64,000 nucleotides of DNA, from positions 20,491,299-20,555,298 of the forward strand of contig NC_068366.1 of NCBI RefSeq assembly GCF_020536995.1. The letters run 5' to 3'. The notes under the pieces were generated by a model. That model saw nothing but the letters and a program-made list of their open reading frames with translations. It did no database searches and had not been told where the DNA came from. A program made the position numbers and the translations under genes. Positions 1-9,492 of this stretch are shown piece by piece. Position 1 is the stretch's first letter; every line of letters begins with the position of its first letter. This DNA is from Dreissena polymorpha. Taxonomy: Eukaryota; Mollusca; Bivalvia; Myida; Dreissenidae.

Positions 1-3000
1 ATGTGAAATTTAATGTGTTTAACCTCCTTTGCGGGTTTTCATCACCTTGGAGACCTTACCAGACCAAAGAAGCGAACTGTCCCAATAATAAAGCAACGCT
101 GCTGGAAAAAGGCGGATTATGCATGCTGACAAATTGCTTACTTATTAAAAAGGTATTTGTTAAGAAAGATTATCGAAGCACTAAATGCATTTTTAACACT
201 TTCATACAAAAATTTGAAAGAGTCATTTAAAGGAACAGTTCATCAATTCTGGTGTAAGACGAAAATATTCCCAAACTCAATATATCCGACGTTTGTTATA
301 AAGCATTCGTTAATAAATTTAAATGTAATATTTAGACAGGACATTGCTCGTTTTTTTAGGTACATTACCTAATTACTTTGCAAACTACATACTCCAATCA
401 AATATATGAAAATGATTTCTTCAAGAAAAAAAAATCATACCATACATTTAAGTCAGACTTGCAAAATATCAAACCAGTTTTAACAAAATATTGCGAGCCA
501 CAAAACATTAAAACTGTCCTTGTAAAGATTGCGTTTGCATAAGAATGATGTTGCAATAATATTTTTTTTGAAATTAAGACGCCTACGTGTGTCTTGTATT
601 TCACAAGACACGGATACTATACGATCACCGATGTATTTGCATGTATCTTTATTGTATATACAATAACATACATGTATGTTAGATGATCGGAAATAAAGTA
701 TCAACTATACGCAAACTATATACATTGCGAATAACAACTGTTACTGAAAAAGAGATAATTCTTTGTACAAGTATATGTTTGCTTACTGAGTGGACGATCG
801 TCGCCGTCGGTGGATATCCGGCGGCTGTAGCATGCCGTCGAAAGAACTTCGCTTTAAACTTCCCCGACGGCTTACTGCCGGCGACAACATGGACATACCC
901 GGCTTGGTCGACATTCCGTATATTTTCAGTTCTCTCACACACACATACCTCTCCGGTTACAGGCAATACTATGCAACAATCTTATAAATGTATTTTTGTC
1001 AGCATTCAAAGTATAATTTTAAGCAATACTGAATGGTGAATACAGAACCGTTATTAAACACAGTTCGTTTAAATTCGATCTTCTCATTAAGTTTATCAAA
1101 ATAAGTGCCAAATATGTATCCGTTTCGGATTTTTGTTTTATCTACTTCACCAGCAGTTCTTTATTACATCGTTAAAGCCGTCATTAATTCCTTTTATACA
1201 ATTTAAGTAGTAAAGCGTTTCAGGCCTTTAGAACTGTTTTAATCGAGCTTTTTGACGTTTATCACCCTTATGAGAGAAGAAAACCAAACACGATGAACAA
1301 GGCAATTAGAAGACGAGCGTTTTTTTTCACAGTTTAATTTCTTAATTATAAAGTCCTCAGTTTTTAATATAGTTATGAGTTTTATTATTTATATTCGAGA
1401 TTTCGTGAAAAAGTTTGATAAACTGTGTTTCGTACGGAGAAGGGCGCACAGAACACAAAGGACAAGAATAACAATTTGGTTTTTACCTCCGGTATTTATG
1501 TCATTTATCTCAATATATTCTCGTTTGTTTTGTTTGTTTAAAGCAACGAATAACAAACTATAAAATTAACACTACGAAAATCATAATAAAACTTCCATTT
1601 TGAAGTACTGCATCCTTTTTGACAATTCACACCACACACATAAACACCGCCACGTACCAATATCTTTATGAATGTAGCCCGCATACAGTTAACGTACAGT
1701 ATTAACTTTCATAGCGGGATTATCATTTTGAAAAGTACACATAGTTTCCATCACGAATTGCAAGTATATATATATGTCTTGATCACAGAGTTGTACAACC
1801 ACATGCCGAAATGCCAGCAAGTGCTTAACAAAGTGCTTCAAAGCGCAACCATACTCTTTTGGACTAATTTCGAAACAGATATTCGCGATGATTAAAGATT
1901 CGGTTGTTTTAATTAGAAATTTCATCCACGAAACCAATTTATGTATACCTACGAGTTCGACCCCCTTCTTAAAGTATTCATCAGTTGCCCTACATTACGA
2001 TGATCTAGCTAAAACCCTCGTTTTTCAGGTGTCTTCGTGTTGTATAAACTTAATGCTTTTAAAACATATCCGACGTCTGTCTTTCTAATGCAAAGTTTTT
2101 CTATCTTTTCTACTCTGAACGATACATTGTTTACAATAACACAAATACTTTCTTAATATAAAAGTTGAGCCTTGATTTTAATTATGGCCATACGGCATCA
2201 ACAGTGATGTTTGCCTTTCAGGGGCAGCTTTGCGTTACGCAAATCACACAAAAAATCACTGTGATATCAACCCATTTTTTCTTTTCCTTTAAAAAACCAG
2301 TGTTGCGGTAAAGTATGAACGTGACACGTTAATATGGAAATCGTGTATTTCACTTTATTCCAACCACTGCGACGATCAAAATGCAATCCTAGTTATATCG
2401 TTCCAGAGTTCATCAACCCGAGTCACAGAGAAAGTTGCAAAACTTTGCATTGGTAAAAAGAAGCTCCATTTCCTCACATTGTGTCCGGTATTTTATATAT
2501 CGCTTAATATGGCAAAGGAATACATTTTTTAATTAATAATCGATTCGTTCAAACTAATATCTGAAGCAGTTGCGAGTCATCGTACTGATTCCCATAAATA
2601 ATATATTCAAAACGATTGAAATATGTCGGAATAATATCTCGCTGCCCATACAAAAATACGAATGTCTTGGTTTTGAGTGAAAAGCAATTTCCTGCCCGGT
2701 CATAAAGGGGTTATAAATTGGCAATGAAGCTGTCACAGGTCCCTTGGGTATCCAACGACAGACGTGAATGCGCATCTTAGCAACGGATTATGATTGATTA
2801 TCGACGTCATGAACTAGTTGTAGAAATACGTTGAGATTGTTGTGCATTAGCAGCTCCAACATAATACGTTGGAAATCAACTGCAGAATTCATTGAAATAC
2901 TAAATGGCGCTGGAATGTTTACCTTTAAGTAAATAACTGATCACTAATCAGAAAATAGTACTGACGCAAAACGTTTTAATGCTGCTTATATGAAAATAAT

Positions 3001-3837
3001 AATCAACAGCATTAAATATAAAGGAAACAAGTTTGCATTCGGGATATTTCTGTGAAATATTTTCTCATGAAAGTGAGAAAATAAATATTTAAATGGACAT
3101 TTGCTTGATGATCCACTGTATATTAATATAAAGAGGCAATTTGTTTCATAACAGGATTATAGATGAATATTTACGAGTATTCAGAGGACACACATTTTCT
3201 ATTATCACGAGTGAAAAAAATACAAACGATACAGTAAAAAGTGGGCAATGCAATTCAGCATCTCAAAATTGCCATACGTGACGCTGTAGAATTTTCAACA
3301 TAGTTTTAAAGAAGGCTATGAAAAATTGAGGGAAAATAAATGTGAAACTTTAAAATAGGCCTAAAACATCACGAATTCGCCCAAACTGTATCAGTATGGA
3401 CATTGAAAAGACTATCAAATGTAGCTTGCTTCGCCATGATATTCAGAACGTGTGCGATACAGCGGACCACTCTTCTACCGGTACAGCCTCACACTTTTAT
3501 TATAACTCAAACCTTTTTATATTTCTTTAGGCATGCACATATTGATTTCCTATCGAACGTATTTATTGATTGCTCGAATGAATTTAAGTTTATGCAAGTA
3601 TCAAACAACAAACTTTCACCATGGAGTGTAAATCTAATAGTCACATAGAGACAACATTTCAATCTTAAAATATGCACTTATTGAACTATGTCTGTAGTAG
3701 ACTCTTACATGTCACACTGCAGCAATGAGACCATAACATGAATTAACTGAATATATTATATAAAGAGTAAATGATGCATCTGTATTATAAGTATCAGTTC
3801 TGATGTTTTCATTTGTCGTACATGGCGCGCTAATATT
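1..3837. other. AT-rich stretch without a resolved gene
   Basis: I see no convincing gene here. Open frames are short and overlap on both strands, as expected by chance in AT-rich DNA. The only piece with a different texture is the CpG-rich island around 790-950, listed separately as a weak exon candidate. No tRNA, rRNA or clear transposon ends were recognised. Confidence 0.5.
787..968 (-). CDS. Weak candidate exon in a CpG-rich island
   Basis: A minus-strand frame stays open through a segment clearly richer in G, C and CpG than its surroundings. It ends at a reasonable splice donor (TCA then GTAAGC) at 787/786. A possible acceptor (TTGCATAG) lies just above 968, giving entry phase 1 and exit phase 0. 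The peptide includes GYVHVVAGSKPSGKFKAKFF and matches no family I know. The plus strand also has an open frame across the same island, so strand and even coding status are uncertain. It may belong with the candidate exons at 4.5 and 6.25 kb, but the phases do not join directly. Confidence 0.2.
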
Positions 3838-3947
3838 GACTTCGTAATAATACATCGTTATAATAATGATGATGATAAAAACAATAATAGTAATAATAAT
3901 AATAATAATAATACTACTAATAATAATAAAATAATAATAATAATAAT
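3838..3947. repeat. ATA/ATG trinucleotide microsatellite
   Basis: Near-perfect (AAT)n-type run with a few substitutions. The MITE at 3948-4375 was inserted into it: the run resumes immediately on the far side of the element. Confidence 0.85.
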
Positions 3948-4375
3948 CAGTGCTCCAGCTAGGATTTGAAAAGGGCAGGGGGGGCTTTTTTGTCAAAAGG
4001 GCACTTTCGAAGCGCAGTATTTTGTCAAAAGGGCACTTTTGACGCGCAGTATTTTGTAAAAAGGGCACGTTCGAGCGCGCGGGTGTTTCTGGAATGCTTC
4101 CTATTGCATGTTAATTTATATGTTATAAATAATTGTATTATTCCCATTATTATTAAACCATTCAAATATAATGTCTACAATGAGGATTAAACTAATTACA
4201 ATGTAATAAGAAATTTATGAATATCATATGTAAAAAAAAAAAAAAAAAGAAAAAAATTATTATTATTTTTTTTTAGGGGGGGGGGGGGGGGCAGGGCGGA
4301 GGTTCGGGGGGGCAGGGCGGGGGTTCGGGAGGGCAGGGCGCGGCGCCCTTTGATTTAGGCCTAGCTGGAGCACTG
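3948..4375. mobile_element. hAT-like MITE, 428 bp, with G-rich core
   Basis: Perfect 16-bp terminal inverted repeats (CAGTGCTCCAGCTAGG) bound the element. The 8 bases on each side (ataataat and ataatgat) agree at 7 positions, as expected of an 8-bp target duplication, although the target is itself a microsatellite. No transposase is encoded. The left half has three diverged direct repeats around AAAGGGCACTTTTGA. The right half has an A-rich run followed by a strongly G-rich tract. Assignment to hAT rests on the CAGTG-type end and the 8-bp duplication and is tentative; the mobile-element call itself is solid. Confidence 0.75.
4276..4348 (+). other. G-rich tract, potential G-quadruplex
   Basis: About sixteen consecutive G followed by repeated GGGCAGGGCGG/GGTTCGGG blocks, directly preceded by a long A-run and T-run. 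It meets the usual four-G-run rule many times over. It lies inside the MITE at 3948-4375, so it is probably a property of that family. Confidence 0.7.
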
Positions 4376-4496
4376 ATAATGATAATAATTTATTATAAAA
4401 AATAATGTTGATAATAAAATAATAATAATAGGAAATCATCAATACTAAAAAATGTATTTAAAATAGAATATCACAACAGAAATCAACGGAACTCAC

Positions 4497-4598
4497 ATTT
4501 TTGACTTTGTAGTCATCATGACCATCATCTTGGAAAACTTATCACCCTTGGTTTCGGACGAGGCGCTTGGGGAACGCACATTCCCATCATCGTCGCCA
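4497..4598 (-). CDS. Candidate internal exon of an unidentified gene
   Basis: This segment has a good acceptor (CCGGTTTCAG) above 4598 and a consensus donor (AAAAAT then GTGAGT) at 4497. Between them one frame is fully open: entry with one base, 33 codons, exit with two bases. The peptide is acidic then basic and Ser-rich (GDDDGNVRSPSASSETKGDK, then a Met/Lys-rich end). The two-base exit of the candidate exon at 6252-6287 joins it in frame (GA+T), giving KKGTDD followed by GDDDGN. That agreement between independently placed splice sites is the main support. I do not recognise the protein; it looks like a disordered linker or cytoplasmic tail. Confidence 0.35.
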
Positions 4599-4938
4599 CT
4601 GAAACCGGAAATTAATTACATTGAAGCGAGCTGTAAAATCTTAACGTCACGTGATGTCTTGAAAATTTGCACAGAAACGCGCAATTCGGAATATTATATT
4701 TTTAATAAGTTTAACATTTTTGACGTTCCAACGCAATTAACAACAATGAGCCCACGTTATTTGTCAGCATAGTTTGTGTGTTATCCACTCTGCGACTTTG
4801 TCTTTAATCAGAGCCAATATTTGGCGCTGTATTAGATTTCATTATTTACAACAATCTACTTGTCACCCACACATTTCCGTTGTACCGGTATATCTCGTTT
4901 GTTTGGATCGTGTGAATCTTACTAATTTATATTTTGGA

Positions 4939-4939
<1 letters not shown>

Positions 4940-4971
<32 letters not shown>

Positions 4972-4972
4972 C
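4940..4972 (+). repeat. (CAA)n microsatellite, about 11 units
   Basis: Uninterrupted ACA/CAA run. An open frame crosses it and would read polyglutamine, but nothing upstream or downstream in that frame looks coding. Confidence 0.9.
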
Positions 4973-5694
4973 TTTGAATAGTATTGAAATGTTCTATTTA
5001 TTTATTTTACAATGTTTCAAATGTCAATCGAAGATGTCGGTAGCGAAAAAAACCCAACTTTTCAAGGGAAACGACTCATCGCTAATAAAACATATATGGT
5101 TTGACTCGATTATCTTCCGAAACAGTGTATTTCAACGTCGAAGGGTATAAGAAGAGGCGTGTTAAACCCAGCATGTATGTATTAAACATGTTGATTAACT
5201 GGTTTCACACTTCCTGAATACGCCCCTACCAAATCGAAAACTTAAAGACCTTAATACATAATAAAAACGATACAAGTAAATAACATATCTGTACAGTTTT
5301 TTTGCAAGCGGTAACTTATTATGTTTATGGAATTAATAAACAATCATGCAATACATTACTCTGTTTGAACCTAACGCCTGTCTAGTATACCACGATTATG
5401 AACCTTATGTAATATATTTATTTTAAACGATATATATTTCCGGGAAATAAATACGATTTAGATTCCTTAGAGCAAATTTTCTTTTATTATTGATTCCATT
5501 ATTTCTCGTATTAGGGTTTTAGTAGATAAGCGGCATACATCATCTGTTGATATGAGGTCCGTATTAGGACAGGCTGGTCTCGGATTCGATCTCCACTGTA
5601 TTAGCGTTCTCAAACTCTGTATACAGTACTGGTCATGTGCAGGAAACAAACTCGAGATTGTCTCTAAAAGCATATGGCTCTTAAATACAAAGCC

Positions 5695-6212
5695 TTAAAG
5701 GGATCTTTTCACGCTTTGGTAAATTGACAAAATTGAAAAAAGTTGTTTCAGATTCGCAAATTTTCGTTTTATTTATGATATTTGTGAGGAAACAGTTATA
5801 CTGAACATTTACCATGGTCTAATATAGCCATTATATGCATCTTTTGACGATTTTAAAACCTAAAAATTATAAAGCGCTGCAACGCGCAACGATTGAATAA
5901 TTTGGAGAGTTCTGTTTTTGTCGTTAAATTTTGTGAAACTACGAAGATTGCTTATATAAGGTATAAAATACTTCAAGTATATGTACTCGGCGGAATAGCT
6001 CAGTAGGCTAAAGCGTTTTTACTTCAGGACTCTGGCAGGACTCCAGGGGTCACTGGTTCGAAACCTGGTCCGGGCAATGTTCTTTTCCTTTTTTTAATTT
6101 TATTCTTGATTTTTTACTGGAGCTTTTACGATCCAATGTTTACATTTATCGATATAAAGCATTTAATGAATAAGTTAAAAAATGCCAAAATCTGTGAAAA
6201 GGCCCCTTTAAA
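5695..6212. mobile_element. TIR-bounded repeat with tRNA-like core (copy A)
   Basis: The ends are inverted copies of each other (TTAAAGGGATCTTTTCACG at the left, TGTGAAAAGGCCCCTTTAA at the right). Between them lie a conserved AT-rich left arm, a tRNA-like core at about 5986-6077, and a right arm containing CTGGAGCTTTTACGATCCAA. The core has an A-box-like GCGGAATAGCTCAGTAGGCT and a B box GGTTCGAAACC, with an anticodon arm longer than normal. Copies B to E in this window share the ends and arms. No protein is encoded, so it must be a non-autonomous element. Confidence 0.75.
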
Positions 6213-6251
6213 CAAGTTAACAGACAGAAAAGTATGATAATCAAAACTTAC

Positions 6252-6287
6252 TCATCGGTGCCCTTTTTTGGAATGCCGCTAGTTTTA
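6252..6287 (-). CDS. Candidate 36-base micro-exon, unidentified gene
   Basis: Strong acceptor (TTTGATTTCAG) above 6287 and consensus donor (GTAAGT) below 6252 enclose a short open piece reading KTSGIPKKGTD, entry with one base and exit with two. It joins in frame to the candidate exon at 4497-4598. On its own 36 bases would mean little; the splice sites plus phase agreement make it worth recording. No family recognised. Confidence 0.3.
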
Positions 6288-6674
6288 CTGAAATCAAACA
6301 AAAACATAAATCACACTTCGAATGCATGTACTAAATAAAACGCATAAACAAAGAAGCTATATCTCAGATTCTTTTTGTTACGTCAGGTTACTATGAAAGA
6401 ACAATACACCTGCTAACGTGATATAAAATGAGATATAAAGGAATAACCTAGCGAGAGAATATCTAAAAATACAAACACAAATAAAGGTAAGAAGATTATA
6501 TTATACATATTGTTATAAGAAGTCTAAGTACAAATGTCATTTACTTACACTTAATATTTTTTTCTAAAGGAAATAAGTAAAATTCTAAGACTGACTGCAC
6601 GCACGCAGGGAGGTCTCCATGGCCTCGTTTTGTTACGCTATCTTACCGGCTTTCTAAAGTTAATCTTATACATT

Positions 6675-7167
6675 ATAAAGGGACATTTTTACGTTAAGGT
6701 AAACTGACAAAAAAAATAATTTCAGATTTGCAAATTTTCGTTGTAGTTATGATATTTGTGAGGAAACAGTAATTGTGAACATTTGCCATGCTCTCAAATA
6801 TCTGTTATATGCATCTTTTGACGAGTTAAAAACCTGAAAATTATAAAGCGTTGCAACGCGAAACGATTGAATAATTTGGAGAGTTCTGTTGTTGTCGTTA
6901 TATTTTGGGATACTATGAGGATTGCTTATATAGAGTATAAAATACATCACTCAGTGTATGAGCACGGATGGCCGAGTAGTCTAATCTATTGACTTTTACT
7001 CCACGGGTCAGTGGGTCGAATCCAGTTGAGGGTTACTGTTTTGTTTCTTTAATTTAAATTTTTGTTTTTACTGGAGCTTTTTAGATCCAGTGTTTACATT
7101 TATCAATATAAAGCATTTAATGACAAACTTCAATACATGAAACAAATCTGCGAAAAGGCCCCTTTAA
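6675..7167. mobile_element. TIR-bounded repeat with tRNA-like core (copy B)
   Basis: Same ends and arms as the copy at 5695-6212 but with a different core at about 6960-7038: GCACGGATGGCCGAGTAGTC, a Leu/Ser-type A box, with a mutated B box (GGGTCGAATCC). About 78 bases, close to a true tRNA length but with poor anticodon stem pairing. The left end is degraded (AAAGGGACATTTTTACG). Confidence 0.7.
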
Positions 7168-7449
7168 CCATTGAAAGTGGTCATAAGTAAAAAATAAAGT
7201 GATTAACGTTAAAAGATATATTGATTTGCCAACACTATTATAACACTAATAAACGGGGAACTGATTCTAACATTGCCATAGAAAGGAATTCACGATCTAT
7301 CCCCCCACAAGTTATCTGGCCGGGCCGGGGATCGAATCATAATTAAACGTTTTAATATGGGACAATTCTTGTTGAGCGGAGATAGGAAAATGTATCCGGT
7401 CATCGCTTTATTAGTTTACTGATGCGCGATAAAGTATGATTAAATTGTT

Positions 7450-7830
7450 TTATTTTATGCTTTCCGGTGATTAATAGAGAAATATCAGTGAATTAAAACT
7501 GATAATTTCACTGTTTCAAACAGTGAAAATTAACAGTGAAAATTATCGAAAATTTTCACTGTTTACTGTGAAATGACGTCATTTTTTTGACGAAATGACG
7601 TCATTATCCCAGCAAAATTCTTTGTTAAACTCTTAGACAATGTATATAAACCGTGAAAAATCATAAAATAAAAGAAAATTTGTTGGATTCGGTGGAATAT
7701 CGATTTTAATTCACTCGTGATCATACAATATATATATTTTCACTCGTGGCTGCGCCTCTCGTGAAAGTATTATTTTATATGATCACTCGTGAATTAAAAT
7801 CGATAATCCACCGAATCCAACAAATATCCT
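7450..7830. mobile_element. Foldback element with 42-bp inverted arms
   Basis: Arms at about 7681-7724 and 7781-7822 are near-perfect inverted copies (TGTTGGATTCGGTGG ... CACTCGTGATCAT). The loop holds TCACTCGTGGCTGCGCC and an AT run. To the left, 7470-7600 carries several short copies of TTTCACTGTTT/AACAGTGAAAAT and two AATGACGTCATT palindromes, probably part of the same element. No coding capacity. Confidence 0.6.
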
Positions 7831-8400
7831 CTTTAATATTGATAGGACGTTGCGTTTTATTAATACAACGTCTTGCATTTTCATTTAAATGAAGCATTTG
7901 TTGGATACGTTTTTCATTTTTGGATAAACCCATTACGAATTCGTAAAAACATAATATTAAAGAAATTACTACTTTACTATAAATAAGTCTTTCATTTAAT
8001 TCCTCAATATACGCTACCGTTAACGTTACTCAGTCCGACAATGGTGACACCGAAACTGAAATAGTATTATAACGCCAGCGGAATGAAAAAATACAGTTAA
8101 TATACGCAGTGTTGTTTTGTAAGAATGCAATCTTTTATATTCTGCACTTCATAGGCAGTCCGAAAATTTTCGCTTAATTCGCGCCGTTCGTTTGTGTGCA
8201 TGTAATTCGTACTTTTACCTTAATTCAAGTATAAAATGTGAAAATAATCATATTTAATTCGTTTGCAAATAAAAAAATATTCATTAGTTGCAGTAAAAAT
8301 AAATATGACACGGTTAATGCAGCGCGTTATAACTTGTGTGGGTGCATTATGTGATCTCAGCATTCACATAAATCCAAGTGTTTAAAGGACAATGACTTAC

Positions 8401-8478
8401 TTTTTGATGACATTCCCAAGAAGCTTTTTGAAAGCCGCCATTGTGAATATGGCTTTCTTGATTCAGAATATTGCGATC
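8401..8478 (-). CDS. Weak candidate exon inside duplicated unit
   Basis: An acceptor (TATTTATTTCAG) and a strong donor (GTAAGTCATT) enclose 26 open codons in phase 0-0, including HIHNGGFQKASWECHQK. The homologous place in unit 2 (about 18322-18400) keeps much of the same reading (RN.LN.ES.I) but has lost a good acceptor and contains a stop near the end. Either this is a real exon with a decayed duplicate, or conserved non-coding DNA. No protein family recognised. Confidence 0.25.
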
Positions 8479-9222
8479 CTGAAATAAATAGCAGGCATTA
8501 GCGATATATCACGGCTTTTAATGGTTAGTTTGTGACTTGATTTCTGTAAATATGAAAGGGCTGGAATTATAATAAGTATTTTTTTTTCCATACATTTTGA
8601 CCGAGCGTGTATGTTAATGATTGATTATACATATTTTATTAAAGGATTATTGGTCCATTCAGAATATATGAAGTAACCTGCCAAAATATGGTCATTTTGA
8701 TTATATTTGGGCTGCGGTAAATGCGATAATATAAGTGAACAATACCGGTTTCATTGTGCATTAAAACGAAATTAATGTCATTCAAATGACCAGCAAATAA
8801 ACTATATGATAAGTCCATATCGAAAGAAAAAAATGCGTGATAATGAATTGCTTTTTCCAACAACATAACAAATACCGGATACCATCGCACAGTTTTGTAT
8901 CATCGGCTGGATACCTTTGAATGTATTCGGGATGAGGGCTTATTGTCCAATGCGTTTTTCACACGTCCAAGACATTATAAACATATATTGGATTTCGAGC
9001 TTTATCATAAACACGTAAAACACGACGCATCCATATTTGTATATAGTTCCTGAAGTATATTCCATTTAGAGATAGAAAATGTAAATTGCTTTTAAAAGAT
9101 TTTAAAGCAGTGAAGAATGTAAAATAAAATAAAAATATGGGTAAGTTGATGAACGGTGTAGGTAGCTTGGTAAAACTGGACAAATCTCCACATGTTTGCA
9201 AGTGTTTTAGACGTTCTGTGAT

Positions 9223-9492
9223 ATGTGTCTTGTTCTGAGAAAACTGGGCATAATGCATGGCGTAAAGTTTCATCCCAGATTAGCCTGTCAGTGTGCAGTC
9301 CGAAAAGGCTAATCAGGGACGACACTTTCAGCTTAAATTGTATTTTTTGTTTAAAGGAAGTCCCTTTTTACCGAAAATCTAGTTTAAGCGGAAAGTGCCG
9401 TCCCTGATTAGCCTGTGCGAACTGCACAGGCTAATCTTGGATTACACTTTACGCATATGCATTATGCACAGTTTTCTCAGATCAAGACACAT
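9223..9492. mobile_element. Palindromic MITE, 270 bp
   Basis: Ends are inverted (ATGTGTCTTGTTCTGAGAAA at the left; TTTTCTCAGATCAAGACACAT at the right), and the inversion continues inward: GGCATAATGCAT, then CAGATTAGCCTGT, then CTAATCAGGGACGACACTTT, each matched on the other arm. I recognise this as a repeat type widespread in bivalve genomes; the name of its superfamily is unknown to me. It is present in duplication unit 1 and absent at the matching place in unit 2. Confidence 0.8.

Noticed and set aside
4774-4977. Open frame ending in polyglutamine
   Set aside because: Product of the (CAA)n microsatellite; no splice sites or coding texture around it.
5986-6077. tRNA gene in the repeat at 5.7-6.2 kb
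   Set aside because: A and B boxes are good but the anticodon arm is overlong and the stems do not pair. It is part of a repeated element, as are the cores at 6960, 26340 and 28189.
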